NCBI GenBank assembly: GCA_013368315.1 | Contig: JAACJM010000034.1 | Location: 186,001-250,000, forward strand | Source: Tetrapyrgos nigripes | Taxonomy: Eukaryota; Basidiomycota; Agaricomycetes; Agaricales; Campanellaceae | Direction: 5' to 3' | Length of the DNA: 64,000 nucleotides | In this document: piece after piece, positions 1-11,580 of the stretch | How the letters are laid out: the number at the start of each line of letters is the position of its first letter | Numbering within the stretch: position 1 is the stretch's first letter | The notes under the pieces: model-generated | The model's database searches: none | Told to the model about the DNA's origin: nothing | The model's input: the letters and a program-made list of their open reading frames with translations, nothing else | Made by a program: the position numbers and the translations under genes

Positions 1-1040
1 ACCCAGACCAACTATGTTCCTGGAGAAGACTATAATCAGTTACTCCTCCAGACCATCGCTGGACTCCAGAATAATCAGATGGAACTTTTGCAAGAACTTC
101 AGAATATGTGACAAATTATGGGCACCCAACAGGCTAGGACCAATGAAAGGGACAGTAGTAGCCGCTCTGGTACTAAACTGAAACCTTTCAACAGGACTTC
201 TGATGCAGTTGACCCTTTTCTTTCACAAATGTATCTCTGGTTTCTCAGAAACCCTCTTCTCAAGTCTTGGAGACACTTGCTTTCATGATGGAAGGCACTG
301 CTGCCCAGTGGGCCAGCAACCAAATTTGAAAAATTCAGGAAGAAGGAAATAATGAAAGTTATATGGATCTCTGTAGTGCAGTTCAAAGGGAATTCGCAGG
401 AGGAGATCAGACAGACATCACACAGCAAAAGCTGCAAAGTATCAAGCAAGGCACTGCATTGGCTATGCAGTTCTTCCTCTCTTTCGAAGAATGGAAGGAA
501 GATGCAAAGCTGAACAAGGAGGGACTCATCATGCTATTGAAGCAGAACCTCCAGTTTGGAATTGTTCAAAGGATCAATCAAATGGATCCTGTTCTTATTA
601 CCTATGCAGCCTGGAAGGCCACGGCAGTACAACTCGACCTTTTCGATCAGAGCGTTCAAACTCTTTGAAATGACTCCAGAGGGATTCCTGCTAGTGGAAA
701 TACCTCTGTGGGAACATGGTTTACCGCTACCAAAACCCCAACAACCACTACCCAAAATGCTACTACTAGTGTTGGGGCTCCATCGGAGGCACCAACAACT
801 CATACTGGAACAGGAGTTACCTTTGGTGGGCAGGGAAAACCCATGGAAATCAATTGTACTAAATCAAACAAAGGGACGTGGGATGGGGTTCACAAGTGTT
901 ATGGGTGTGGGGAAGGACATATCTCTAGGAATTGTCTGAATCAAGTCTCAAACCTCATATGAAGCATGCAGGAAGTCTTGAAGACAGACGAAGCAAAGGA
1001 GGAGTTCCAGAAACTTAGCGAGGATGCAGGTTTTTAAGGA
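1..1040 (+). pseudogene. gag remnant of gypsy element
   Basis: Gag-like capsid coding sequence read in at least three frames; internal stops occur at about 109 and 286. The clearest open pieces are 363-668 and 708-962. The second ends in a zinc-knuckle-like motif, C-Y-G-C-G-E-G-H-I-S-R-N-C, one residue shorter between the second Cys and the His than the canonical CX2CX4HX4C, consistent with decay. The 5' end is cut by the window edge. Assignment comes from position before the protease/RT and from the knuckle; the capsid part itself is poorly conserved. Confidence 0.7.
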
Positions 1041-1328
1041 TCCGTAGGCAGAATGATACGCCACCTACAGAACTATCAGTGTTTCATAACAAGTTTGCTT
1101 CCTCACAAATGAAAGTGACTTGACTGAAACTGAAGATGTATCTGAAAATCCCCTGGAGGATTTTCATGAAAATTCTCAACAAACTTCTAACCCTTTCCAA
1201 TGCAAACGCCATACTCAAACTCCTTCACACCTTCCTTCTTGTATTCCACCGAAGCCCGAAAAGAAAGTAGGAATGTGGTTGCTCAAACACCTAGCACACC
1301 TCATTTGTTATGATGATGGGTCCATGTA

Positions 1329-2282
1329 TTGAGGGAGCATGAAGTAGATGATGAACTAAGGTTCAATCTAGCTTCAATGCGACCCGATGTGGTTCTCACT
1401 GTACTCAGGGACCTCTGGACTCCAGCAAAATGGATTCAGAAAATTAGTGGGGAATCTATCTTGCTCCCAGTCACAGTCGAGGCCTTGGATTCACATAAAG
1501 GCCAAGTCACCAATGCTCTTCTTGATTGTGGGGCCACAGGATGCTATATCAATCAAGACTTTGCCCTTAGGAATAATTTGTTCCTGGAACGTCTCTATCA
1601 ACCAGTTCCAGTATACAATGCAGATGGAACAGCCAACAAAAATGGAAAAATTGAATACACAACCAAGCTATGGCTAACTGTCAATGACCACACAGAAGTT
1701 ACTACGTTCATGGTCACTAACACTGGCGCAAACAATATTATCATTGGATTTAATTGGTTGAAACACCACAATCCATCAATGGTCCACTGGATGATTTCAT
1801 TGAGGAACAACTGCAAACTGGAAGAATTCGAGCTTCAAAATCCCCTATATCTTCACCATTCTTCTTTGTCAAAAAGAAAGACGAGAAACTTTGTCCAGTT
1901 CAAGATTATCGAAAACTCAATTCCTTGACTATCAAAAATCAATACCCTATTCCATTGATTTCAGACATGCTATATAAACTAAGGCATGTGAAAATCTTTA
2001 CAAAACTCGATTTAAGATGGGGATACAACAACATTTGAATCAAGGAAGGGGACAAACATAAAGCTGCATTTGTCACCAATCAAGGATTGTTTGAACCCCT
2101 CGTAATGTTTTTCAGCAACATTCCAAACTATGATGAATGAAACCTTGATATTCTTGAAGGATATGGATGAGCACACAAAAACTGTTCAAGAGGTTTCCTC
2201 ATACCGAGTGGATATTCCAAAAACCTGGAAGAGCATTCACCCTGTTTTCCATACATCATATCTTTGTCCTCATTATTAGGTA
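1329..2282 (+). pseudogene. protease / reverse transcriptase / integrase-tail remnant of gypsy element
   Basis: The frame open at 1329-1928 carries a retropepsin-like active site, LLDCGATGCYI, where Ser of the usual DSG is Cys. The frame open at 1754-2038 overlaps it and carries RT motifs [17 protein letters not shown] and [12 protein letters not shown] continues past a stop at 2037 and a frameshift near 2115 to a residual MDEHTKTVQEV, then jumps at about 2192 to sequence typical of the polyprotein C-terminus (IHPVFHTSYL). RNase H, the DDE core and any chromodomain are absent. The product would be non-functional. Confidence 0.8.
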
Positions 2283-2345
2283 TGGTCAAAGTGTGGAATA
2301 AAATATTCTGCTGATTCTTTTTTGTTTTCATTCAGAGCAAAGTTC

Positions 2346-3844
2346 AGCAAGGTTGTCCTTTGACTGACCGACTTATTTTACATTTTATTATATACATATC
2401 TATCAGTTTAAAATTTGTACAGTGATTGATGAGGACCTTGCATGGCTGCTCCAGGCTGCTCGTGCTTTGCAACCACCATAATGCTCTGGGATTTGGTGAT
2501 AGCGGCTTGATCCATAGGCTTGGGTTTGTCCTTAGATCTACGAGGCCTTCCTGGACAACGCTTTTGACTGTCTTGTGTGTCTTCAGACTGGGGCATGGCC
2601 ATGGCGTACTCTTCACCTCTGAATTTGTCTAGAGAGCTCATGTCAAACCCTAGAGTAAGGTTGGGTAGAGTGGATAATCAACAGCATATATTTTATTGTT
2701 TCAGCGATGCGCATCAGCGACTAAAACGCTGCGGATGCAGATATTCAAAATACTATTTTCCATTTATTTCTTTTAAAAAATAAGCAGGCACTTCAGCGTC
2801 CAAATAAGCGCACTTTGACTGTACCTAATATACTTATGTTAAGAAAAAATGCTGCCTGAATATCATGACATTAAGAGTGCCATGACAGTAGAAGATTCCG
2901 ACTCGTCAGGAAGTTCTCAGCCTCAGGGCAACCTCAGGGAGATCTTTTCGAATTCCCTATGATATGGATACCAATTTACACAATAATGAGGTCCATTTCT
3001 GGGCACAGCCGCCAAGGTCAAGCTTTCCAGTTGTTGGATGCTGAGGCTGACACCGTCTCCTCCTAACTTTCAAGCAGCTGCCAAGTTTGAAGTGGCTGCC
3101 CATGGTTGCCACAAGGTGACATCATCCTGAGGAACCTTACCTAATCATTTTCAGCCAACCGTTCTTGCTTGGCCTGCTTTCGCCAGGGTCCGGCTGAGAG
3201 AGACTAGCTTGGGCCGCTTGGCTTCCTTCCACTTCCATCCTTCCGCGAATCCACTAGGAACCATGGAATTGGTATGCCGTCGCAGGTAGTCCAAGACTTA
3301 GACTAATTGAACCAAATCAACTTTTTGTACACAACAGGTTCTTTCAATTCAAGAATCAAGCACTTTCAGTAGACGAGGCTTGCGTTAAAGCATGCTGGAT
3401 CCGGATCCACGGATGCAGAATCGTAAATTTTTAGACGACCGGCTGGGACGGAACACCTTTTTGGCCAAGACCCAAGGATTTTTCAACAAGGATTTTTCAA
3501 CTTTTTTTTGATCGGAATTCCGGATGCAAATGGCGGCTATCAAGACAGTTGTCAAGCTCAAGACTTGCTCAAGAGCGTTCTTAATTTATTAAGGCTATTC
3601 GAAATTCGAATCGTATACTTTCGGTGAAATACTCAAAAAGTCGTTCCCTACCTCTCGTTTGTCCCTCGCGTTTGTAACTGTTCTACACCACTCAAAGTGA
3701 TTTCGTTCGTTCCTGGATTCTGGATTCTTGCAAGGAAAACAAAGACATCTCTCGCCTTTCTCACATCACATTCATTACACTCAGTGCGCGCTATTAGCAC
3801 AAGTCCCGGTACCCTACCCCTCTTCCCACCATCGACCATCGACC
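2346..3844. other. Intergenic, no gene recognised
   Basis: AT-rich stretch between the gypsy remnant and the first gene. A 77-codon basic minus-strand frame at 2408-2641 matches nothing I recognise. The segment 3600-3844, with pyrimidine-rich tracts and a TCGACCATCG repeat just before the start codon, probably holds the promoter and 5' UTR of the KRE6/SKN1 gene. Confidence 0.4.
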
Positions 3845-6659
3845 ATGGAACCCGGTCGCCCAACCTATCCAAATCGAATCCCTTCATTCAACTCGTCCTC
3901 GGGCTCAGAGCCTGAGCATGGTCTTCTTCTCCCTCATCCTTCAAGTCCTTTCGCAAGGAATACGAATAGAGTCTCTGTGCGTAATTTTAATCACGATGCA
4001 TTTAACTTTTCCCCTTGTTTCCTTGTTTAAATACTGACTCAGACTTGGACTCGCAGGGTTCTTCCTATCTCACCGAATCTCGTTCAACGATTAGCGCCAA
4101 GGTAAGTACTTTGGCAAAAGTTTTCGTTTTCGCTTTCGCTTTTGTTTTCTGCAACTCTGCCTCTGCAATACCATTTACCTCTCCCAACCCAGTTCTCTCT
4201 AACCCCCGACCCCAACACCTGGGGTTCCTCCATCTACCCCTCCGACGAACCTGAACCAGACGATCCTCTCCATGATCCGGATCCTAAACGTGATCGATTA
4301 AACGATTCGGGAGCGTCACTCCTCTCTTCACGAAGTTTTTCGAATTTGGGGTGTTTGATTATACTTGTGTTGGGGTTGACTGCGCTTTTGTGAGTTGTCC
4401 TTATGAACTTTCTTTGTGTATCATTGGCAAAGGTTTTGACGTGTCTTCTGTCTGGTATTGGTATTAAAGCCTAGGATACCCACTCATCGTCCATTTCAAT
4501 CGAATCGAGCAGTCGAGGAATGGAGGATTTAATCTTGGTGGGATTAATGCGAGTGGGCAGATCCCAGAAATGCGCTTTGCCTCCCTCATAGACCCCGATA
4601 CTTCTTCCTCAGAGTATACACACAAGTCGTTTTCGGGGGACAAAGATCTAGTGTTGGTGTTTAGTGATGAGTTTAATACGGAGGGGAGGAGTTTTTACCC
4701 TGGGTGAGTTATTTCCGAGTCTTTTTTTCATTTTTTGGAGTATTAGTTATTGGTTATTGGTTGCTTCCTTCTACTTCCAATCGCACTTTCGCAGCCGCCA
4801 CGTCCGAAGGCGACGACAGCCCGTTCGTTCCTCGTGCTGATTCGTTTTTCCTTTCTTACACAGCGACGACCCCTACTGGGAAGCCTCCGACTTCCACTAC
4901 TGGGGAACCAACAACCTCGAATGGTATGATCCTTCCTCCCTCATCACACGAAATGGTTCTCTCGAGATCACTCTCTCGCGTGTGGCGAATCCGGAATCGA
5001 ATCATAATTTAAATTATAAAGGAGGACTTATGACGACGTGGAATAAATTTTGTTTCACGGGGGGCATGTTTTTGGCGAGTGTGACGTTGCCGGGGGCGAG
5101 TAATGTGCAAGGGTGAGTAGAAAGTGATACTATGAGGACTGTGGGGGTTATGGTTTATTTGATCTCGTCCACAGTCTTTGGCCAGCAGTGTGGACGTTGG
5201 GAAATTTAGGTCGGGCTGGGCATGGAGCTACTTTGGATTGAATGGTGCGTGTGCCTCCGAGGCATCCATCTTCGGTTTACTAACCTCTTCCCTTCCCCCC
5301 TTTTCTCCACAGTGGCCCTACTCCTACGACGCTTGTGACGTCGGCACCCTCCCCAACCAAACCCTCAACGGTCTTCCCCTCGCCGCGACCCAAAACGGGG
5401 ACGAGGCGAATGGGGGGGTGTTGTCTTATTTACCAGGTCAGCAGCCTTACCATCTCCTCCTCATACTTGTCGCTTACTCTTAATCCTTCTCATCCCTCTC
5501 CTTCCATAGGCCAACGTCTCTCCCGATGTACATGTAAAGGCGAATCCCACCCTGGACCGATACACAAGGCTGATGGAACGTACGTTGGACGGTCTGCACC
5601 TGAAATCGACGTGATCGAGGCTCAGGTGTCTGGAGGGATTGGGCATGTGAGTCAGAGTGGACAGTGGGGGGTGAGTGTTTATCTTATCTTTTTATCTACG
5701 TTTTTAAAGCGACATTGTCTTTGTCGTTGACGCCGATATTTTTCTCTTTTTGGTTGTAGCCCTTTAACGCAGAATACGAATGGTTAAACACCACCGATAA
5801 CTATGTCATATACGACCACGACGTTGTGGAATTGAACTCGTATAAGGGAGGGGTGTATCAGCAAGCGGCTTCGGCTGTTGCTATTACAAGTGAGTACAGG
5901 TTCCTTCCTTCCTTCCTTCCTTCTTGCTCGTTGCTGATTCAACCATCCTCCCCAGACCAAGACTGCTACGAACTCCAAACCGGCTGTTCCTCCATCTACG
6001 GATTCGAATACGTCCCTGGGTTCGACAATGCGTACATTACATGGATAAACGATAATCAAGCTTCTTGGACGATATACGCAGCGGGATTGGGTGTTGATTC
6101 TAAAGTAGAGATTAGTGCGAGACCGGTTCCGGAGGAGCCTATGGTGTGTTTTGAATTCTTTTTCCGTCTTCGTCTTCGTCTTTTGGTGTCGGTTTACCCC
6201 GTTTCGGTGTCCCGGGGTCCCGTTTATAAGGGACAAAAGTCGCTCACGCGTTCCTGATATATACAGTACTTAATCCTCAACCTCGGCCTCTCTGAGAACT
6301 TTGGCGCAATTGATTTTGAAGGGCTAACGTTCCCCACGACGATGAGAGTCGATTGGGTCCGTGTGTATCAGCATGAAGATAGGATTAATATTGGGTGTGA
6401 TCCAGAGGAGTATCCCATTGCTGCTTATATCAACGAGTATGTGTTTTTTCTTTCTTTTCTTGTCCGCACTTGCCACTGGCTGACTGCGCATTTGCTACGC
6501 GCGCCTTCCTTCTCCCCCCTTCCTTTCCTTTTCCTCCGGACAATCTCTGATAATCGGTCGATCCTCAGGTACCTCGAAGCATACACCAACCCAAATCTGA
6601 CAACTTGGGAACAATTCAACCAGCCTTGGCTGAAGAATAGTCTTGTTGATCAGTGCTAG
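3845..6659 (+). CDS. KRE6/SKN1-type beta-glucan synthesis-associated protein (copy 1)
   Basis: Type II membrane glycoside-hydrolase-like protein needed in yeast for beta-1,6-glucan of the cell wall; it acts in the secretory pathway or at the plasma membrane. Twelve exons can be placed: 3845-3976, 4057-4101, 4193-4389, 4470-4703, 4864-5112, 5175-5244, 5313-5436, 5510-5670, 5760-5889, 5956-6143, 6267-6436, 6569-6659. They sum to 596 codons in a consistent frame. An N-terminal Ser/Pro-rich cytosolic tail is followed by one hydrophobic anchor (LGCLIILVLGLTALL), then the SKN1/GH16-like luminal domain with [26 protein letters not shown] and the catalytic-type APEIDVIEA (E-x-D-x-x-E). The gene ends convergently with the dioxygenase at 11936, with a copia element inserted between them. 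Exon borders are inferred from splice consensus and comparison with the paralogue at 21315-23893. Confidence 0.93.
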
Positions 6660-6777
6660 ACGACGTAGAGTACATGTGGATGTGGATGTTAGGTACAAAG
6701 AGGTCTAATAGCTCTATATCATAGTACTGGTATTACTATATATTTTATACATGCGCAACCTAGATAAGTGCTTTAAC
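6660..6777. other. 3' flank of KRE6/SKN1 copy 1 and left target-site duplication
   Basis: Short AT-rich 3' flank, ending in TTAAC (6773-6777), the left copy of the 5-bp target duplication of the copia element; the right copy is at 11817-11821. Confidence 0.85.
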
Positions 6778-7013
6778 TATTAGACTTAGGTTATCTTAGC
6801 GAATAGTCTTAGTGAGAGTCACAAAGTGGGGGGTAAGAGCGTGCGAACGTATCTCGCTTGACTCTCAAGTATATATCATTAATCGAAGTAGTATAACAAT
6901 ATAAATAGTCTAAGTATATCCGTATGATCATTTGACCGTATGTCCGCAGTACCTGATTGATTGCCGTATGCGTAGTAGCTTAGTAATATGATCGTTATCA
7001 TTAAATTCCAACA
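6778..7013 (-). repeat. 3' LTR of copia element 1
   Basis: 236 bp; in element orientation it begins TGTTGGAATT and ends CTAATA. No differences from the copy at 11581-11816 were seen on reading. The terminal CA is replaced by TA. A purine-rich tract lies directly before it in element orientation (7014-7023 on the plus strand, read in reverse). Confidence 0.93.
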
Positions 7014-7020
7014 CTCCCCT

Positions 7021-10000
7021 TCAAGCGGATATCCCTAGTAATCGGGAGAAACGCTTGATCTTATCAGCGGAGAGAGCTTTCGTAAGTATATCCGCAAGTT
7101 GATCATTAGTGGACACATGTTTAACTCGTATGTATCGTTGATGTATCCGATCAGTAAGAAAGTTTTTACGGATATTGAAATGCTTAGTTCTCTGAGTATG
7201 TTGTTCTTCAGGAGCACGTATAATTGCCAAAGTAGATGCACTATCTGAGTTGATAAGTACTGGCTCCTGTTCGGTATTTAGAATTTCTTCTATAAAACCT
7301 TTCAAATAAATAGCTTCTTGTGAGGCATGTGCGAGTGCGCATAGTTCAGCCTCAGTAACTGATAAAGTTACCAGTGTGCCTCGCTTACTTGACCAAGAAA
7401 TAAGCGATTCAGCAAATTTGAATGCATAGCCCATGATTGGTTTATTGCCATACGTGGACATACCATCAGAGTCGGCAAATCCATAAGTAGAAGTAATAGT
7501 AGGGCTCCCTAGGTTGAGCCAGTAATCGCAAGTTCCTTTTAGATAAAGATAGCATTGTTTAGCTGCAGCGTAATGCTCTTCACCTGGATCATTAAGGTAT
7601 CTTGCTAGTTGACCAGTACAATATGTAATGTCTGGCCTAGTGCAGTCAGCGACATATCGTAAACCACCGACTAGTGACATATAGTGTTTAATAGCAGCGG
7701 CGTCCCGTTGCAGTTCACTCCCAGGTCTAGGGCTAAGATTTTGCCCGGGTAGCATAGGTGTACGGCGTGCATGTAATTGGTCAAAATTGTATCGTTTGAG
7801 AATATTCTCAATGTAATGTTTCTGACGGAGTTTAATAGTATGATTATTCCTATCTCGTTGAATTTCCATACCGAGAATCCAGTGGATTTCTCCACCGTCA
7901 GTGACTTGGACGTGTCCACTAAGTGCAGTAACAAAAGCTTGTGCAGTAGCTTTGTTGATAGTACATAAAGTAATGTCATCGACGTGACAAGATAGTATTA
8001 AAATGAGTTTATTCTCATGATATCGGTAGAATACCGCATTATCGTAAGTAGACTTCTTAAGTCCTAGTAACTTTATGAGAATATTGCATAATTTTTCATA
8101 CCATCGACGACCAGCTTGTTTCAGCCCATATAGAGTCTTTCTGAGTTTAAGTACGTAGCCTTCAGGTAAGTTAGGTAGTAAATTACCCGGAGGTGGACGA
8201 AGGTATAATGTTTCTTCGTCAGTAACGTTTCCGTAAAGATAGGCAGATTTAATATCAATCTGAGTAGTTTCATAGTCTAATGAAGCTGCAAGAGCAAGTA
8301 TAAAACGTGTACTGCTCATGCGTGCTACAGGGGCAAAGATATCATTTGCGTAGTAATCAATGCCTTCTTGTTGACTAAAGCCTTGTGCTACTAGTCTAGA
8401 TTTCAATTTGGTCTGTTTACCAAGTTCGTACTTAGTTTTGTAGACAAATCTGGAACCAATGATATTCGCATCAGCAGGAGGTTTGACGTATTCCCAGGTT
8501 CCTAGACTTTCTAGAGATTCTATCTCAGCTTTCATGGAATTAAACCATGCATCACGTTGTGGATGATTGAGTACATCCTTGAATGAAATTGGATCGCCAA
8601 CATTATCAGCGTAGTAAACATTGAATTCTGTTAAGAAGAAAGCAATGTTTTGTTCAACTTCATCGTAAAGTAAACCTCTGGCTTCTTGGATCCTTTTTGA
8701 TCGTCTTGGGCCATCAGGTTGTTTAGTTTCGTCTTCGTCGACATCCATTGGTTCAGGTTCGTGTTCCTGAGAAGTTGGAGTTTCAGTTGTATTTTCTTTT
8801 GTAGTTTCTAATGGTTCTTGATTTTTGTTTTGTAACTCCCCTTCAACTTGCGATTTGGATGTTAAGAATTGCAAGTTGCGTTCTACATTCACTTTAGTAC
8901 CAAAGTAGACATAATGGCCTTTTGAATGATCGTCAAAGCCTAACCAAACTCCACGTTTTCCTTTAGGAGTTAGCTTACTAGTTCTTGCTTCGTCATATAC
9001 AATGCAAGGTGTACCAAAGCTATGTAGATTGTCTAAGTTTGCGTTAACACCGTAACGTTTAAAATAGGGAGTTTGCATTTTTAATGCAGTTTTCGGAGAC
9101 CTATTAAGTATGTACATAGTATAAAGTCCTGCATGCCACCATAAACGATTAGGTAGTTTTCCAGTATGCAGATTAACACGAATACCATTCATGATATGTT
9201 GATGTATGTTTTCAGCAACTCCGTTTTGCTGAGGCGTGTCATGAACTGTATAACGTGCAATTGTACCTTGTGCTTTCAAGTAGTTTTTGAATGCACCCGA
9301 AGTAAATACGGCATCGTTGTCTGATTGTAGAATTTTAACTTTGATACCATATTGCGTAAATAGTTCAGTAGTAAATGTAACCCATTGGGTATAGGCTTCG
9401 TCTTTTGTTTTAAGTGGAGATAATATTAACCAACGCGTACAGTCGTCAACAATGGTTAACCAGTATTTGTAGCCTTCAATAGAGGCAGTTCGTAATGGAC
9501 CAAATATATCAATATGAAAATGGTCTCCGAAGTTTTCTGCTAATTCTGAAGTACGTTGTTTCGGAACAGAAAGTCTGTGTATATTATTGATGATGCAGTC
9601 TTTGCATTGAGTTTCTGTCCAATCATCAATAATGATTGTAATAATAGATTTATCTGTTTTTAGTAATGTTTTTAGATTTGTATAACTCATATGACCAATT
9701 TGTTTGTGAAGTTCGTATAAACTTAAAGTAGCAACGTTATCACTCAATTTTTTAGTTGTGATGGAGTAAAGTTTGGCGCTCTCGTGTATAACGCCAATGA
9801 AATTGTCCTTATCATTCCGTATTATACATAAATGATCATGAAAAGTAAAAGTATAGTCCGCTTTTTGTGAAATACTGATTAAAGTAAACGGAAGTTTTGA
9901 GTTATAGTATACATTTTTAAGAGTGATCGATGAAGACTCACCATTGTCCTTCCTAACTTCTACCCGCATATCGCCTGCTAATCGAAGATCTAGATGCTCT

Positions 10001-11487
10001 GAATTGGCAACAGTTAAAGTTATGGCAGGCGTAGTATGAACGTTAAAAAGTAAGTTAAGATACGGTGTACAGTGTATAGTAGCACCAGAATCAATGATAT
10101 GCGTATGATCTTGGTCAGAGATCGCAGTAAAAGCAGGTAGGGAAATATGATGACTCACCGGAGTCTCTGAGTCTTCCATCTCAACGTCGCTCGAAGAAAT
10201 TGACTGTACCCAGTCCGATTGCGAAGTTGACGTAGTCGCAATTTGAGAAGAAGAAGACGCAGGCATGGAGATGGCAACTGATGCATTCTCCTTGGTCTTG
10301 CCTTTGTTGGATTGTTTAGTAATCCCCTTCTTCTTCATAGCTTCTTTGGACTTTTCAGTCCATGGTTCTGGGCACGTCAGGGTCGTATGACCCATCTTGT
10401 TGCAGTTGAAGCACTTCCGATCCTTTTTGACATCAGAAGGCTTCTGGAACGGCGCTGCGGCGTTAGCACGTTCCCCTTTTGACTTGTCCGATCGTTGAGC
10501 ACCGCCTTGACTAGTGCTACCGGACTTCTTGTCGGACTTCTTCGAAGGATATGTTCGAGCATTGCTCAAACGATAGTTTGTGAATTCCTTCTTTAGCCGC
10601 GCAATGAGGTCGACGGCTCTGTATACGGGTTTCTCCCCTTCAGCTGCATTAGTGGCATCCCATGTAGCTGCAGCTGCATCCACAGTTGCTTCGTAAGAAC
10701 TGCGAACAAAGTGATAGTGTGGAGGAATAATCCCCACTAGAGCTGAGTAAAAGACTTGGTCTGAGACATCTATGTCTCTCTTCTTGATCGAAGCCCACAG
10801 ATCCTGAGCTTCGTCGAGGAGCTTATCAAACTCCCAGACTGGTTTACGTAAGTTGAAGAGTTTCCACAGCTCGTTAGACTCTTGAACTGTGGATGAAGGG
10901 TCGAAACGTTGCTTGAGCTTCTCGATAAGCTCTATCGCATCCGACTCTTCGATGTAGTGGATCATAATTTTATCATCAATCTTGCCTGTAATAGCGTTAA
11001 AACAGGCTAGTTTGACAGTATTACCAGGATGTAACCCGGAACTTTTAAAGTGTTGGTGACGAATCACCCGTATAGCGTTATTAACGCGGAAGTACCACAT
11101 CTTCCAATTTTCACTGCCAGTAAGAACTGTCAGGGAATCAAAAGCTTTGTTGATGTCGCTGAGCGGCATCACGTAGTTGGGGTTTGTGTTTTCGGGCACA
11201 GATAATGCGACCGACGAAGTAGAGGTAGATGGAGGAGATGATGGTGAAGTAGGGGCAGTATCCCGGACATCAGTCCTAGTATGTTCGCCAGCATCAGACA
11301 TAATGGGATCAAGTGGGAATGGAAGAGGGTTTTGGAAGAGAGGATCAAGTGGTTGTGCTTGTGAAGTAGATGATACGGGCGGAGTAGGAGTTTGGGTACC
11401 AGAGGGGTGTGCACTAGAGTGGCGACTGGTAGTAGGAAGTGGGATATCTGGGGCTGATCCTTGAGATCGAGTTTGTCGACTAGTCAT
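7021..11487 (-). CDS. Copia gag-pol polyprotein (1488 aa)
   Basis: One open frame encodes the whole retrotransposon polyprotein. Approximate residue positions: gag (UBN2-like) 80-300; zinc knuckle CFNCNKMGHTTLTC ~356; aspartic protease IIDSGATIHC ~464; integrase with an upstream C-x2-C (CKDC) and core HIDIFGP ~659, QSDNDA ~722, PQQNGVAEN ~755; reverse transcriptase from ~1000 with LVAQGFSQQEGIDY, IDIKSAYLYG, LYGLKQAGRRWY and CHVDD ~1167; RNase H from ~1340 with GFADSDG, TEAEL and KHFNIR. The RT box is HVDD rather than the usual YVDD, and the RNase H motif is VTEAE rather than STEAE. There is no frameshift or stop between gag and pol, so gag would be supplied by proteolysis, as in plant and insect copia elements. 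The start is the first Met after the LTR and primer site. Confidence 0.95.
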   Translation of the reverse strand: MTSRQTRSQGSAPDIPLPTTSRHSSAHPSGTQTPTPPVSSTSQAQPLDPLFQNPLPFPLDPIMSDAGEHTRTDVRDTAPTSPSSPPSTSTSSVALSVPENTNPNYVMPLSDINKAFDSLTVLTGSENWKMWYFRVNNAIRVIRHQHFKSSGLHPGNTVKLACFNAITGKIDDKIMIHYIEESDAIELIEKLKQRFDPSSTVQESNELWKLFNLRKPVWEFDKLLDEAQDLWASIKKRDIDVSDQVFYSALVGIIPPHYHFVRSSYEATVDAAAATWDATNAAEGEKPVYRAVDLIARLKKEFTNYRLSNARTYPSKKSDKKSGSTSQGGAQRSDKSKGERANAAAPFQKPSDVKKDRKCFNCNKMGHTTLTCPEPWTEKSKEAMKKKGITKQSNKGKTKENASVAISMPASSSSQIATTSTSQSDWVQSISSSDVEMEDSETPVSHHISLPAFTAISDQDHTHIIDSGATIHCTPYLNLLFNVHTTPAITLTVANSEHLDLRLAGDMRVEVRKDNGESSSITLKNVYYNSKLPFTLISISQKADYTFTFHDHLCIIRNDKDNFIGVIHESAKLYSITTKKLSDNVATLSLYELHKQIGHMSYTNLKTLLKTDKSIITIIIDDWTETQCKDCIINNIHRLSVPKQRTSELAENFGDHFHIDIFGPLRTASIEGYKYWLTIVDDCTRWLILSPLKTKDEAYTQWVTFTTELFTQYGIKVKILQSDNDAVFTSGAFKNYLKAQGTIARYTVHDTPQQNGVAENIHQHIMNGIRVNLHTGKLPNRLWWHAGLYTMYILNRSPKTALKMQTPYFKRYGVNANLDNLHSFGTPCIVYDEARTSKLTPKGKRGVWLGFDDHSKGHYVYFGTKVNVERNLQFLTSKSQVEGELQNKNQEPLETTKENTTETPTSQEHEPEPMDVDEDETKQPDGPRRSKRIQEARGLLYDEVEQNIAFFLTEFNVYYADNVGDPISFKDVLNHPQRDAWFNSMKAEIESLESLGTWEYVKPPADANIIGSRFVYKTKYELGKQTKLKSRLVAQGFSQQEGIDYYANDIFAPVARMSSTRFILALAASLDYETTQIDIKSAYLYGNVTDEETLYLRPPPGNLLPNLPEGYVLKLRKTLYGLKQAGRRWYEKLCNILIKLLGLKKSTYDNAVFYRYHENKLILILSCHVDDITLCTINKATAQAFVTALSGHVQVTDGGEIHWILGMEIQRDRNNHTIKLRQKHYIENILKRYNFDQLHARRTPMLPGQNLSPRPGSELQRDAAAIKHYMSLVGGLRYVADCTRPDITYCTGQLARYLNDPGEEHYAAAKQCYLYLKGTCDYWLNLGSPTITSTYGFADSDGMSTYGNKPIMGYAFKFAESLISWSSKRGTLVTLSVTEAELCALAHASQEAIYLKGFIEEILNTEQEPVLINSDSASTLAIIRAPEEQHTQRTKHFNIRKNFLTDRIHQRYIRVKHVSTNDQLADILTKALSADKIKRFSRLLGISA

Positions 11488-11567
11488 ATACTAGTCCAAG
11501 AACAGAGTACGAGTAGAGAGTAAAGCAGAGTAGAACAAGTGTTTATCGGAGTTATAGCAAGCTAGGC

Positions 11568-11580
11568 GGGGCCCATAACC
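11568..11580 (-). promoter_or_regulatory. Primer-binding site of copia element 1 (half-tRNA type)
   Basis: Directly after the 5' LTR in element orientation the sequence reads GGTTATGGGCCCC. This matches the primer site of Drosophila copia, which pairs with an internal fragment of initiator tRNA-Met rather than with the tRNA 3' end. The same string follows the 5' LTR of the second copia element at 53515. Confidence 0.75.

Larger units (their letters stand above)
1..2345 (+). mobile_element. Degenerate, internally deleted Ty3/gypsy retrotransposon
   Basis: Order of recognisable pieces on the plus strand: gag-like region, CCHC-like zinc knuckle near 897-935, aspartic protease near 1480-1760, reverse transcriptase start near 1770-2160, and the segment that normally follows the integrase core near 2195-2270. 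Stops and frameshifts interrupt every part. Two deletions are visible: between protease and RT, and from the RT active-site region straight to the end of the integrase region, so RNase H and the integrase core are missing. The left end lies outside the window and no LTR is recognised at the right end. The copy cannot move by itself. The superfamily assignment rests on the domain order and on the DYRKLN and KLDLRWGY type RT motifs. Confidence 0.85.

Noticed and set aside
2408..2641. Basic minus-strand frame with a GRPRR-like stretch
   Set aside because: Only 77 codons, next to a dead element, with no homology that I can state; an AT-hook call would be over-reading.
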